NCBI RefSeq assembly: GCF_002102155.1
Contig: NZ_LQOU01000041.1
Span: 1 to 64,000, forward strand
Direction of reading: 5' to 3'
DNA: 64,000 nucleotides
Origin: Mycobacterium europaeum
GTDB taxonomy: Bacteria; Actinomycetota; Actinomycetes; Mycobacteriales; Mycobacteriaceae
The position numbers and the translations under genes were made by a program. The notes below the pieces were generated by a model that was not told where the DNA came from, made no database searches, and saw only the letters and a list, made by a program, of their open reading frames with translations. Shown piece by piece: positions 52,449 through 61,552 of the stretch. Each line of letters starts with the position of its first letter. Position 1 is the stretch's first letter.

Positions 52449-52540
52449 GGCGCCTGGTGAGGCGCAAGTGTCGACGTGGTTGCGGCTGTGCGACGATAAT
52501 TCCCATCGCACAGCCCGGGACGGTTTAAGGAGGCTCCACG

Positions 52541-52963
52541 GTGGTCGCGGCGGATCACGCCCCGAGCTACGCTCGCAAACTGGGCATCCAACGAGACCAA
52601 GTTGTCCAGGAATGGGGCTGGGACGAGGACACCGACGACGAAATCCGCGTTGACGTCGAGGAGGCGTGCGGCGGTGAGTTGCTCGATGAGGACACCGACG
52701 AGGTGGTCGACGTGGTGCTGCTGTGGTGGCGCGACGGCGACGGCGACCTGGTGGACACCCTGATGGACGCGATCGGCCCGCTCGCCGAGGACGGCGTGAT
52801 CTGGGTGTTGACGCCCAAGACCGGCAAGCCCGGCCACGTGTTGCCGGCCGAGATCGCCGAGGCCGCGCCCACCGCAGGCCTGATGCCGACCTCCTCGGTG
52901 AACCTGGGCGACTGGAGCGCCAGCCGGCTGGTCCAGCCGAAATCCCGAACAGGGAAGCGTTGA
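52541..52963 (+). CDS. DUF3052 protein (Rv2239c-like)
   Basis: A 140-residue acidic cytosolic protein of the actinobacterial DUF3052 family: SYARKLGIQRDQVVQEWGWD and DTLMDAIGPLAEDGVIWVLT. AAGGAGG lies 7 nt before GTG 52541. Overlaps the ahpE start by one base (TGATG), so both are co-translated. Function unknown; coupling suggests a link to redox defence. Confidence 0.85.
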   Translation: MVAADHAPSYARKLGIQRDQVVQEWGWDEDTDDEIRVDVEEACGGELLDEDTDEVVDVVLLWWRDGDGDLVDTLMDAIGPLAEDGVIWVLTPKTGKPGHVLPAEIAEAAPTAGLMPTSSVNLGDWSASRLVQPKSRTGKR

Positions 52964-53424
52964 TGCTGCCCGTCGGCGCCACCGCCCCGGACTTCACACT
53001 GCGCGACCAGAACCAACAGCGGGTCACCCTGAGCGCCTATCGCGGCGCCAAGAACGTCCTGCTGGTGTTCTTCCCGCTCGCCTTCACCGGCATCTGCCAG
53101 GGCGAGTTGGATCAGCTGCGCGATCACCTGCCCGACTTCGAGAACGCGGACAGCGCGGCGCTGGCCATCTCCGTGGGCCCGCCGCCCACCCACCGGATCT
53201 GGTCGCTGGAGAGCGGGTTCACCTTCCCGGTGCTGTCGGACTTCTGGCCGCACGGCGAGGTCAGCCAGGCCTACGGTGTGTTCAACGACGAGGCCGGCTA
53301 CCCCAACCGCGGCACGTTCGTCATCGACCGGTCCGGGATCATCCGGTTTGCGGAGTGCAAACAGCCCGGCGAATCCCGCAACCAGCGGCTGTGGACCGAC
53401 GCGCTGGCGGCTTTGCGGGAGTGA
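52963..53424 (+). CDS. ahpE: One-cysteine peroxiredoxin AhpE
   Basis: A 153-residue peroxiredoxin, same length as Rv2238c. The peroxidatic cysteine is Cys45 in FPLAFTGICQGEL; no resolving Cys of the 2-Cys type, so the sulfenate is recycled by mycothiol/mycoredoxin. Reduces peroxides and peroxynitrite, especially fatty-acid hydroperoxides. ATG 52963 overlaps the DUF3052 stop. Confidence 0.95.
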   Translation: MLPVGATAPDFTLRDQNQQRVTLSAYRGAKNVLLVFFPLAFTGICQGELDQLRDHLPDFENADSAALAISVGPPPTHRIWSLESGFTFPVLSDFWPHGEVSQAYGVFNDEAGYPNRGTFVIDRSGIIRFAECKQPGESRNQRLWTDALAALRE

Positions 53425-53470
53425 AAGTTTTGAGTAGCGGCCCTTCGGGCGTGTAGCCTCCCCGGGGCAC

Positions 53471-53542
53471 GGGCGCGTAGCTCAGTGGTAGAGCTCTGGT
53501 TTTACACACCAGCGGTCGGCGGTTCGATACCGTCCGCGCCCA
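53471..53542 (+). tRNA. tRNA-Val (UAC)
   Basis: Complete 72-nt cloverleaf: acceptor GGGCGCG/CGCGCCC, D stem GCTC/GAGC, anticodon stem CTGGT/ACCAG with loop TTTACAC (anticodon TAC, reading GUA valine), T stem GGCGG/CCGTC with TTCGATA, discriminator A. CCA is not encoded. Confidence 0.97.
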
Positions 53543-53567
53543 CTCAATCTGGGTTCGGGACTCGCGG

Positions 53568-53617
53568 GCGTAACCCCATGGCGACTTTCGGCCCCGATTT
53601 TCGCCATGGCGTTACGC
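53568..53617. repeat. Long palindrome between tRNA-Val and epoxide hydrolase
   Basis: Arms 53568-53584 and 53601-53617 (17 nt, 16 matching) around a 16-nt loop, containing CCATGGCGA/TCGCCATGG. Ends 7 nt before the hydrolase GTG. Could be a tRNA transcript end or an operator. Confidence 0.6.
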
Positions 53618-53624
53618 TCGCGGC

Positions 53625-54761
53625 GTGAATGGTGAATCCGTGGAACCGTTTCGCATCGACGTCCCCGAGGACGTCCTCGACGACCTGCGGTCGCGGCTGG
53701 CGCGCACCCGCTGGCCGGACGCCGAATGCGTCGACGACTGGAGCCAGGGGATGCCGTTGGCCTACACCCGCGAGCTGGCCGGCTATTGGGCCGACGACTA
53801 CGACTGGCGCTCACGCGAGGCCGCGCTCAACCGCTTCGACCAGTTCATCACCGGGATCGACGGGCTGGACCTCCATTTCATCCACCAGCGGTCACCGCAC
53901 GACGGCGCGTTCCCGCTGCTGATCACCCACGGCTGGCCCGGCTCGGTCGTGGAGTTCCACAAGGTGATCGAGCCGCTGACCAACCCGGCGTCCGGGCGCG
54001 CCGAGGATGCCTTCCACGTGGTGTGCCCGTCGCTGCCGGGATACGGGTTTTCCGGCAAACCGACCCGCACCGGCTGGGGCGTGGAAAAGATCGCCGGGGC
54101 CTGGGAGACGCTGATGCTGCGCCTTGGCTACGACCGCTACGGCGCGCAGGGCGGCGACTGGGGCGCCGCCGTGACGACGCAGATCGGCCGGAACCGGGGC
54201 CACTGCGCGGCGATCCACCTCAACATGCCGATCGGGCGGCCCACCCCGGAGTCCCTGAAGAACCCGACGGAAGAAGAGCAGCGGGCGCTGGCCGCGCTGG
54301 CCGAGCACCGCAAGTGGGGCACCGGCTATTCCAAGCAGCAGTCCACCCGGCCGCAGACGCTGGGCTACGGGCTGGCCGATTCGCCGGTGGGGCAGCTGGC
54401 GTGGATCGTCGAGAAGTTCTGGGCGTGGGCTGATTGCGACGGCCACCCGGAGAACGTGTTCACCCGCGACGAGCTCCTCGACAACGTCATGGTCTATTGG
54501 GTGACCGACACCGGCGCGTCCTCGGCCCGGCTGTACTGGCAGAGCTTCCGGGTCTGGGGGCAGATGGATCGGGTCGAATTGCCCACCGGCGTCGCGGCTT
54601 TCCCCAAAGAGATCCTGGGCGCCCCGCGGTCGTGGTGCGAGCCGGCCTACAACATCACCCATTGGACGACCATGGAGCGCGGCGGCCACTTCGCCGCATT
54701 CGAGCAACCCGAGCTGTTCGTCGACGACGTCCGCGCGTTCTTCGCGACGGTGCGGCCCTAG
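53625..54761 (+). CDS. Epoxide hydrolase (EHN-type alpha/beta hydrolase)
   Basis: A 378-residue protein of the microsomal epoxide hydrolase type with N-terminal EHN domain (EPFRIDVPEDVLDDLRSRLA). Oxyanion HGWPGS, nucleophile Asp in AQGGDWGAAV, catalytic His in RGGHFAAFEQP, tyrosines in the cap. Hydrolyses epoxides to diols. GTG 53625. The end overlaps the convergent DUF2236 gene by 4 nt. I do not recall it at this place in M. tuberculosis. Confidence 0.88.
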   Translation: MNGESVEPFRIDVPEDVLDDLRSRLARTRWPDAECVDDWSQGMPLAYTRELAGYWADDYDWRSREAALNRFDQFITGIDGLDLHFIHQRSPHDGAFPLLITHGWPGSVVEFHKVIEPLTNPASGRAEDAFHVVCPSLPGYGFSGKPTRTGWGVEKIAGAWETLMLRLGYDRYGAQGGDWGAAVTTQIGRNRGHCAAIHLNMPIGRPTPESLKNPTEEEQRALAALAEHRKWGTGYSKQQSTRPQTLGYGLADSPVGQLAWIVEKFWAWADCDGHPENVFTRDELLDNVMVYWVTDTGASSARLYWQSFRVWGQMDRVELPTGVAAFPKEILGAPRSWCEPAYNITHWTTMERGGHFAAFEQPELFVDDVRAFFATVRP

Positions 54762-55573
54762 ACGATCCGCCGGCCGCGGCGCGCACGAAACCGCATGTCC
54801 CACAGGTAAAGCCGGTAACCGAACACCCACGCGTCGTGCAGGATGAACATGTCGGCCAGCCGCAGCGCCGACAGCAGCCACTCGAACCGGCGTTGTTGGC
54901 GCCGCGACCAGTCCAGCCGCATCATCGCGCGAAACTCCGGGGCCAGGAACCCCGTCGTCGCGAACAGGTTGAACGGGCCGGCCAGCACGCGCAACGGCCA
55001 CGGCAGAAACGCCAGCGACGCCACGCCGCGCAGGTGCTCGCGCACCGGCGGATCGATGCGCAGCTCGTCGAGCGAGCGCTTCCAGTACTCGTCGAACGCC
55101 GCCCGGTTCGGTGGCCACATTCGCTCGGGCACCTGCAGCGTGGTGGCCAGCCGCCTGGCGTCGAGATAGACCGCGTCGGCGGACGCGTCGTCGAGGGGGC
55201 CGTGGAGGAACTCGTGCTGGTCGACGAAATAGCGGTACAGGCACGCCGCCACCCAGAGCTGCAGCTTGGGGTCGAACGCGTTGTAGGGCACGGGGCTTGA
55301 CGGCGTGGAACGAACCTGGCGGTGCACCGCGTCGAGCGCGCCGCGGATCAACGCGCGGTCGGACTCGGTCCCGATGGTGGCGACCGCCAGGTAGGTGCCG
55401 GTGGTGCGGGCCCGCTTGAACGGATGCTTGTAGACGTTGCCGCTGTCCACCGGGCTCTCCAGCACGCCATAGCCGACGCCGGGCAGGGACAGCTGCATGA
55501 TCACGTTCGCGGCGGGCAACAGCGTCGCCGCCGGGTTGAGCAGGTCGGCGACGCGGGTCGCGGGCCGCTTCAT
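54758..55573 (-). CDS. DUF2236/MpaB-like oxygenase family protein (Rv2237-like)
   Basis: A 271-residue helical protein of the MpaB/latex-clearing-protein-like family. YNAFDPKLQLWVAACLYRYF and VDQHEFLHG match the conserved region; its His residues may bind haem or metal in the family. No signal peptide. Could oxidise a lipid; no evidence on substrate. ATG 55573. Confidence 0.75.
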   Translation of the reverse strand: MKRPATRVADLLNPAATLLPAANVIMQLSLPGVGYGVLESPVDSGNVYKHPFKRARTTGTYLAVATIGTESDRALIRGALDAVHRQVRSTPSSPVPYNAFDPKLQLWVAACLYRYFVDQHEFLHGPLDDASADAVYLDARRLATTLQVPERMWPPNRAAFDEYWKRSLDELRIDPPVREHLRGVASLAFLPWPLRVLAGPFNLFATTGFLAPEFRAMMRLDWSRRQQRRFEWLLSALRLADMFILHDAWVFGYRLYLWDMRFRARRGRRIV

Positions 55574-55622
55574 CGCGGGCTCCTCATGGGATCGAGTACA
55601 CCACGTGTGAGACGCTGCCGAA

Positions 55623-56570
55623 GTGGTTGCGACGCGGACCCGGCTGGCCGGCGTGCTGGCCGGTTACCTGGCCGATGTCGCGCTGGGCGACCCGGCAAGG
55701 GGACATCCGGTCGCGGCGTTCGGGCGAGTCGCCGCCGGGTTGGAACAGTTGACCTACCGCGACAGCCGGGCCGCCGGCGTGGTGCACGTCGGCGTCCTGG
55801 TCGGGGCCGTGGCCTTGCTCGGCGCCGCGCTGCAGCGCGCAGCCGACCGCGCCGGCCGGCCCGCCTCGATCGCGGCCACCGCCGCGGCCACCTGGGTCTC
55901 GGTGGGGGGAACCACATTGGCGCGCACCGGTCGGGAAATGTCGGAACTGCTGGCACGCGGGGACATCGACGCGGCGCGCCTGCTGCTGCCGGCGCTGTGC
56001 GGGCGCGACCCGGCCTGGCTGGACGGCCCCGGCCTGACCCGGGCGTCGCTGGAATCGGTCGCGGAAAACACGTCCGACGCCGAGGTGGCGCCGCTGCTGT
56101 GCGCGGCCGTCGGCGGGGCGCCCGGGGTGCTGGCGTACCGCAGCATCAACACGTTGGACTCGATGATCGGCTATCGATCGGCGCGTTACGCCCGGTTCGG
56201 TTGGGCCGCAGCGAAATTGGATGACGCGGCCAACTATGTGGCCGCGCGGGTGACGGCCGCGCTGGTGGTGGCGTTCGCGCCCTTCGTCAGCGGGTCGCCC
56301 TCGGGTGCGGTGCGGGCCTGGCGGCGCGACGCCGCGCGTCACCCCAGCCCCAACGCCGGCGTCGTCGAGGCGGCCTTCGCCGGGGCGCTCGGGGTGCGAC
56401 TCGGCGGGCCCACCCAATACCGCCACGAACTGCAGATCCGGCCCACGCTGGGCGACGGCCACGACCCGACGGTGGCCGACCTGCGCCGGGCGGTGGCGCT
56501 GTCGCGCATGGTGCAGGCCGGCGCGGCGCTGCTGGCGGGGCTGTTGAGCGACTACCGGCGGCGGCCGTAG
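55623..56570 (+). CDS. cobD: Adenosylcobinamide-phosphate synthase CobD/CbiB
   Basis: A 315-residue membrane enzyme attaching aminopropanol to cobyric acid in B12 synthesis. Several hydrophobic helices; conserved YLADVALGDPARGHPVAAFG, SVAENTSDAEVAPLL, and YRSINTLDSMIGYRS. GTG 55623. Its 3' end overlaps the convergent SURF1 gene by 19 nt. cobC lies 2 kb downstream on the same strand. Confidence 0.93.
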   Translation: MVATRTRLAGVLAGYLADVALGDPARGHPVAAFGRVAAGLEQLTYRDSRAAGVVHVGVLVGAVALLGAALQRAADRAGRPASIAATAAATWVSVGGTTLARTGREMSELLARGDIDAARLLLPALCGRDPAWLDGPGLTRASLESVAENTSDAEVAPLLCAAVGGAPGVLAYRSINTLDSMIGYRSARYARFGWAAAKLDDAANYVAARVTAALVVAFAPFVSGSPSGAVRAWRRDAARHPSPNAGVVEAAFAGALGVRLGGPTQYRHELQIRPTLGDGHDPTVADLRRAVALSRMVQAGAALLAGLLSDYRRRP

Positions 56571-57400
56571 CGGTCGGCGAGTTTGGCCTCCACGGTCGTC
56601 GGCGCCGGTGGGGCCTCCGGGGCCGCTGCGGCCTCTTTGGCCGTCGCCGCTCGCTGCTCCCTTTCGCGGCGGCGGGCGCGGATCTCTGAGTACGCGAAAT
56701 ACCCCAACCCGAGCGGGGCGACGATGCCGAAGGAAATCCACTGGATGCCATAGGACAGGAACGGCCCGGCGTCCAGGTGCGGCACGCCGATGACACCGAG
56801 CCCGCCGGGCTGGTCCTCGGTCAACTGCAGATACGACCCGACGAGCGGGACCTTGGTGAGCGCCGACACCTGCCCGGTGTTGATCGAATACACCTGCAGC
56901 GCGCCCTCTTCGGCGAGGGGGGCCCTGCCCGTGACGACCGCCTCGGAATCGCGCAGCCGCGCGGTGACGGTGACGGTGTCCCCGGGCGGGCGGGGGATCG
57001 GCGGGACGTGGGATCCCTGCTCGGGCCGGACGTACCCCCGGTCGACCAGGACGGTGGGCCCGCCGTCGACGACGAAGGGCGCCAGCACCTCATACGCCGG
57101 CTTGCCCTCGATCACCCGCAACCGGGCCAGCACCTGGACATCCGGCAGGTAGTGCCCGGTGGCCGTGACGCGGCGCCACTGCGCGTTCGGAGCCGACGAA
57201 TCCTGCTGCGGCAACAGCGTTTTCAGGGGAACGGGCTCGGTGTTGAGGGAGTATTCGATCTGGCGGTTCTCCCGCGACGTCCGGTTGTGCTTGCCCAGCT
57301 GCCAGGGTGCCAGCACCGTGAAGCACAGGTACGTGAACGCGACGACCACCAGGATCAGCGCGATCCAGCCCGGCCGCAGCAGGAATGCCAGCCGACGCAT
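56552..57400 (-). CDS. SURF1-family cytochrome oxidase assembly protein (Rv2235-like)
   Basis: A 282-residue membrane protein with TM1 at residues 8-30 (PGWIALILVVVAFTYLCFTV), a large extracytosolic beta domain and a C-terminal TM (residues about 220-240, WISFGIVAPLGLGYFAY), as in SURF1. GKHNRTSRENRQIEYS and VLVDRGYVRPEQ are typical. Helps haem a/CuB site assembly of cytochrome oxidase. One base after ptpA, so same operon. Confidence 0.88.
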   Translation of the reverse strand: MRRLAFLLRPGWIALILVVVAFTYLCFTVLAPWQLGKHNRTSRENRQIEYSLNTEPVPLKTLLPQQDSSAPNAQWRRVTATGHYLPDVQVLARLRVIEGKPAYEVLAPFVVDGGPTVLVDRGYVRPEQGSHVPPIPRPPGDTVTVTARLRDSEAVVTGRAPLAEEGALQVYSINTGQVSALTKVPLVGSYLQLTEDQPGGLGVIGVPHLDAGPFLSYGIQWISFGIVAPLGLGYFAYSEIRARRREREQRAATAKEAAAAPEAPPAPTTVEAKLADRYGRRR

Positions 57401-57401
57401 G

Positions 57402-57893
57402 TCAACCGGACCCGTTGCCGGCGAGTCGATCGTCGACCCAGGCGTGCAGGCCGGGCAGCGAGGCGTCGATGACGGTGAAGACGTCCTCGAAGTCCTGCGC
57501 GTCCCCGTAGTAAGGGTCCTCGACATCGAGGGCGTGCGCGCCCGAACGCGGATCGAAGGACCGCAGCATGCGCACCCGCTCCCCGTCGACGCCCAGCTCG
57601 CGCAGCATCCGCAGGTGATTGCGGCCCAGGGCCACCACCAGGTCGGCCGCCAGATGGTCGGTGTCGACCTGGGCGGCGCGGTGCTCGGTGGGGTAGCCGT
57701 GGGCGCGCAGGACCTCGTTCGCACGCTCGTCGGCGCATTCCCCGACGTGCCAGTTGCCGGTGCCCGCGCTGGTCACGCGGACGGCGTCGGCCAGGCCGCG
57801 GCGGCGCAGCTGGTCGGCGAACATCTTCTCGGCCATCACCGACCGGCAGATGTTGCCCGTGCAGACGAACGTGACGTGCAGCGGCTCAGACAC
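57402..57893 (-). CDS. ptpA: Low-molecular-weight protein tyrosine phosphatase PtpA
   Basis: A 163-residue phosphatase, same length as Rv2234. P-loop VCTGNICRS with Cys11 and Arg17; the general acid Asp in DVEDPYYGD. In M. tuberculosis it is secreted into macrophages and blocks phagosome acidification. Start overlaps the ptkA end by 8 nt: kinase and phosphatase form one operon. Confidence 0.96.
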   Translation of the reverse strand: MSEPLHVTFVCTGNICRSVMAEKMFADQLRRRGLADAVRVTSAGTGNWHVGECADERANEVLRAHGYPTEHRAAQVDTDHLAADLVVALGRNHLRMLRELGVDGERVRMLRSFDPRSGAHALDVEDPYYGDAQDFEDVFTVIDASLPGLHAWVDDRLAGNGSG

Positions 57894-58554
57894 CGAGCAC
57901 CGCCCGCAGCTCGTCGACGGTTGCGGCGTGCGTCACCACCGTGGGCCCGGCGGCCGTCGCACCGTCGGGGAAATCGTCGCGCCCGTAACCCCAGCCCACC
58001 ACCACGGTGTCGATGCCGTGGGCCGCCGCGCCGTGCACGTCGTGGCTGCGGTCGCCGACCATGAGCACCCGCTCGGGCAGCGGCCGCAGCTGGTCGAGCG
58101 CGTGCTCGAGCACCTCGACCTTGGTCTTGCGGGAGCCGTCCGGGCTCGCCCCGGCGATCACCTCGAAATGCTGGTCGAGCCCGAAATGGGCGAGGATCCG
58201 CCGGGCCGTCGGCTCCAGCTTCGAGGTGGCCACCGCCAGCCGGACACCGGCGGCCTTCAGGTCGGCCAGCAGCGGCTCGATGCCCTCGAACAGGGTGTTC
58301 ATCGCCCAGCCCCGGCTGCCGTATTCGGCGCGGAAGGCGGCGATCGCCGGCTCGGCGTCCTCGCCCAGCATGGAGCGGAAGGTGTCGTCCATCGGCGGCC
58401 CCACGATCCGTCCCACCAGGTCGCCGTCTGGCACCGCGACGCCGACGTGGTCGAGGGCGTGCAGGAAGCTGGCCACGATGCCCTCCGCGGAGTCGGTGAG
58501 CGTGCCGTCGAGGTCGAAGATCACCAGCTGGGCCGTCAAGGTCGTGCCTGTCAC
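57886..58554 (-). CDS. ptkA: HAD-fold protein tyrosine kinase PtkA
   Basis: A HAD-superfamily protein of about 222 residues with motif I VIFDLDGTLTDS, motif II AVATSKLEP, motif IV VMVGDRSHDVHGAAA. M. tuberculosis PtkA (Rv2232) autophosphorylates and phosphorylates PtpA. The M. tuberculosis protein has about 70 extra disordered N-terminal residues; here the best start, GTG 58554, omits them, and the next in-frame GTG would add only 17. The ribosome site is weak, so the start is uncertain. Confidence 0.88.
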   Translation of the reverse strand: MTGTTLTAQLVIFDLDGTLTDSAEGIVASFLHALDHVGVAVPDGDLVGRIVGPPMDDTFRSMLGEDAEPAIAAFRAEYGSRGWAMNTLFEGIEPLLADLKAAGVRLAVATSKLEPTARRILAHFGLDQHFEVIAGASPDGSRKTKVEVLEHALDQLRPLPERVLMVGDRSHDVHGAAAHGIDTVVVGWGYGRDDFPDGATAAGPTVVTHAATVDELRAVLGV

Positions 58555-58635
58555 CTCACCATTGTCCTCGATGGGCCGGGGTGGGTGCGACGGTGTCGCT
58601 GCCACGCGCGAAAGCGGCCCACTAGTGTTTCTCGG

Positions 58636-59664
58636 ATGGCGAGTCTGAACCTGACCCCGCCTGCGGTGCGCTACCACGGTGATCAGGCCGTCGCACCCGG
58701 GATGCTGGATTTCGCCGTCAACGTCCGTCACGCCCAACCGACCGAGTGGCTGATGCGGCGGCTGGCCGCCCGGTTGACCGATCTGGCGCGCTACCCCGGC
58801 GCACAGGACGTGCGGGCGGCGCAGGACGCGGTCGCCGAGCGGCACGCCCGCGCCCGCGACGAGGTGCTCCCGCTGGCCGGCGCGGCGGAGGGGTTCGCAT
58901 TGTTGCCCAACCTGCGTCCGGCGCGGGCGGCGATCGTCGCGCCCTCGTTCACCGAGCCGGCGGACGCGCTGAGCGCCGCCGGGGTGCGCGTGCACCACGT
59001 CGTGCTCGAGCCGCCCTTCGCCCTGGACGGTGTGACCGTCCCCGAGGACGCCGACCTCGTGGTGGTGGGCAACCCGACCAACCCGACGTCGGTGCTGCAC
59101 AGCCGCGAGCAGCTCCTCGCGTTGCGCCGGCCGGGGCGGATCCTGGTGATCGACGAGGCGTTCGCGGATTCCATTCCGGGCGAACCCGAGTCGCTCGCCG
59201 ATGTGTCGCTGCCCGACGTGCTGGTGCTGCGCAGCCTGACCAAGACGTGGGCGCTGGCCGGGCTGCGGGTGGGCTACGCTCTGGGCTCGCCGGAGGTGTT
59301 GGCCCGCTTGACGGCTCAGCGCGCCCACTGGCCGGTGGGGACGCTGCAGCTGACGGCCATCGCGGCATGTTGCGGCCGGCAGGCCGTCACCGAAGCGGCG
59401 GCCGGTGCGGTGCGGTTGGCCGAGCTGCGCGCCGAGATGGTGGCCGGGCTGGCCTCGGTGGGCGCCGAGGTGGTCGACGGCCGGGCCCCGTTCGTGTTGT
59501 TCCGCATGCCGGACGCCGCGCTGATTCGAAAGAGACTGCAAGACAAGGGGATTGCTATCCGTCGCTGTGATACGTTCGTCGGCCTGGACGAGCGCTACCT
59601 GCGGGCCGCGGTGCGCCGCGAGTGGCCGCTGCTGGTCGAGGCGATTGCGGAGGTGCGCCGGTGA
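58636..59664 (+). CDS. cobC: PLP-dependent aminotransferase-fold protein CobC
   Basis: A 342-residue fold-type I PLP enzyme annotated CobC in M. tuberculosis (Rv2231c), related to threonine-phosphate decarboxylase that makes the B12 linker. Lysine in LRSLTKTWALAGLRVGY; VVVGNPTNPTSVL and LVIDEAFADSIP hold the other PLP contacts. ATG 58636. Heads a tightly coupled run with the Nif3-like, zinc-ribbon and RNase HI genes. Confidence 0.9.
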   Translation: MASLNLTPPAVRYHGDQAVAPGMLDFAVNVRHAQPTEWLMRRLAARLTDLARYPGAQDVRAAQDAVAERHARARDEVLPLAGAAEGFALLPNLRPARAAIVAPSFTEPADALSAAGVRVHHVVLEPPFALDGVTVPEDADLVVVGNPTNPTSVLHSREQLLALRRPGRILVIDEAFADSIPGEPESLADVSLPDVLVLRSLTKTWALAGLRVGYALGSPEVLARLTAQRAHWPVGTLQLTAIAACCGRQAVTEAAAGAVRLAELRAEMVAGLASVGAEVVDGRAPFVLFRMPDAALIRKRLQDKGIAIRRCDTFVGLDERYLRAAVRREWPLLVEAIAEVRR

Positions 59665-60815
59665 GCGTGCGGCTGGCCGACGTCATCGGGGTGCTGGACG
59701 AGGCCTACCCACCTCGGCTGGCCGAATCGTGGGACTCGGTGGGCCTGGTGTGCGGCGACCCCGACGACGCGCTGGAGTCGGTGACCGTTGCGGTGGACGC
59801 GACGCCCGCGGTCGTCGCCGAGGTTCCCGAAGGCGGCCTGTTGCTGGCCCATCACCCGCTGTTGCTGCGGGGGGTCGACACGGTGGCGGCCAGCACCCCC
59901 AAGGGCGCGCTGGTGCACCGCCTGATCCGCACGGGTCGTTCGCTGTTCACCGCGCACACCAACGCCGACTCGGCCTCACCGGGCGTGTCCGACGCGCTGG
60001 CGCAGGCCCTCGGCCTGACCGTGGAAGCGGCCCTGGAGCCGCGAACCGCGGCCCCCGACCTCGACAAGTGGGTGATCTACGTGCCGCGCGAGAACGCGGA
60101 CGCGGTGCGGGCGGCCGTGTTCGAGGCCGGCGCCGGGCACATCGGCGACTACTCGCACTGCAGTTGGACCGTCACCGGCATCGGGCAGTTCCTGCCGCAC
60201 GAAGGCGCCTCACCCGCGGTGGGCAGCGTCGGAACCGTCGAGACGGTGGCCGAAGACCGGTTCGAGGTCATCGCGCCCGCGCGGATCCGGGTGGCCGTGC
60301 TGGCGGCGATGCGCGCCGCCCACCCCTACGAGGAGCCGGCATTCGACATCTTCGCGTTGCTGCCCGCGCCCGGCGACACCGGCCTGGGCCGCATCGGCAC
60401 CCTGCCCCGCCCCGAACCGCTGCGCGACTTCGTGTCCCGCGTCGGCGCCGCCCTGCCCCCGACGGCGTGGGGGGTCCGCGCGGCGGGCGACCCCGACATG
60501 CCGGTCTCCCGGGTCGCCGTCTGCGGCGGCGCGGGGGATTCGCTGCTGGCGACCGCGGACCGCGCCGGTGTGCACGCCTACGTCACGGCCGACCTGCGGC
60601 ACCATCCGGCCGACGAGCATCGGCGGGCCTCCGGGGTGGCGCTGGTCGACGTGGCGCACTGGGCCAGCGAATTTCCCTGGTGCGACCAGGCCGCCGACCT
60701 GCTGCGGTCCCGTTTCGGTGCGGCCCTGTCGGTGCGGGTGTGCACCATCCGCACCGACCCCTGGAACATGGGGCATACGGCGGAGCCCGCCGACGAGACC
60801 GGGAGTGAAAAGTGA
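59661..60815 (+). CDS. Nif3-like dinuclear metal-centre protein (Rv2230c-like)
   Basis: A 384-residue Nif3/DUF34 protein: WDSVGLVCGDP, metal-binding LLLAHHPLLL and TAHTNADSAS, then an inserted PII-like domain (about 130-245), and the C-terminal metal half VDVAHWASEFPW. May act as GTP cyclohydrolase-like hydrolase; the role is unsettled. GTG 59661 overlaps the cobC stop. Confidence 0.9.
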   Translation: MSVRLADVIGVLDEAYPPRLAESWDSVGLVCGDPDDALESVTVAVDATPAVVAEVPEGGLLLAHHPLLLRGVDTVAASTPKGALVHRLIRTGRSLFTAHTNADSASPGVSDALAQALGLTVEAALEPRTAAPDLDKWVIYVPRENADAVRAAVFEAGAGHIGDYSHCSWTVTGIGQFLPHEGASPAVGSVGTVETVAEDRFEVIAPARIRVAVLAAMRAAHPYEEPAFDIFALLPAPGDTGLGRIGTLPRPEPLRDFVSRVGAALPPTAWGVRAAGDPDMPVSRVAVCGGAGDSLLATADRAGVHAYVTADLRHHPADEHRRASGVALVDVAHWASEFPWCDQAADLLRSRFGAALSVRVCTIRTDPWNMGHTAEPADETGSEK

Positions 60816-61552
60816 TGAAGGCCGAAATCGCGCAGCAGCGTTCGCTGCTCGAGCTGTCGAAGCTGGACGCCGAGCTGGCCCGCATCTCGCACCGGGCCAG
60901 CCACCTGGCGGAGCAACAGGCCTGCGAACGGTTGCAGGGCGAGCTCGACGCCGCCGGTGACCGGGTGGGCGCCATTCGAATCGCGTTGGAGGACATCGAC
61001 GTCCAGGTGTCGCGGCTGGAATCCGAGATCGAGGCGGTCCGGCAGCGCGAAGACCGCGACCGGTCCTTGCTGCAGTCCGGTACCACCGACGCCAAGCAGC
61101 TGTCGGATCTGCAGCACGAGCTGGAGACCCTGACCCGGCGCCAGGCCAGCCTGGAGGATTCGCTGTTGGAGGTGATGGAACGCCGCGAGGAGCTGCAGGC
61201 CCAGCTCGATGCGGCGCGCGGCACCGTCGAGGCGCTGGAGGCCGAATTGGCGGGCGCCCGGCAGGCTCTCGACGCCGCGGTCGCCGAGATCAGCGAGGCC
61301 CGTCAGGCGCATTCCGCGCGACGCGACACCCTGACCGCGGCGCTGGACCCCGCCCTGTCCGCGCTCTACGAACGGCAGCGCGCCGGGGGAGGGCCGGGCG
61401 CCGGGCCGCTGCTGGGACGCCGCTGCGGTGCGTGCCGGCTCGAGATCGACCGCGGCGAGATGTCCCGCATCTCCGCCGCCGCCGAGGACGACGTGGTGCG
61501 CTGCCCGGAGTGTGGCGCGATCCTGTTGCGGGTCAAGGGGCTCGACCAGTGA
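60812..61552 (+). CDS. Coiled-coil zinc-ribbon protein (Rv2229c-like)
   Basis: A 246-residue protein: residues 5-180 a long antiparallel coiled coil, then a C4 zinc ribbon (RRCGACRLEI and VRCPECGAIL). The family is thought to bind nucleic acid, and neighbours Nif3-like and RNase HI genes in actinobacteria. GTG 60812 or ATG 60815, overlapping the previous gene by 4 nt or 1 nt. Confidence 0.88.
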   Translation: MMKAEIAQQRSLLELSKLDAELARISHRASHLAEQQACERLQGELDAAGDRVGAIRIALEDIDVQVSRLESEIEAVRQREDRDRSLLQSGTTDAKQLSDLQHELETLTRRQASLEDSLLEVMERREELQAQLDAARGTVEALEAELAGARQALDAAVAEISEARQAHSARRDTLTAALDPALSALYERQRAGGGPGAGPLLGRRCGACRLEIDRGEMSRISAAAEDDVVRCPECGAILLRVKGLDQ

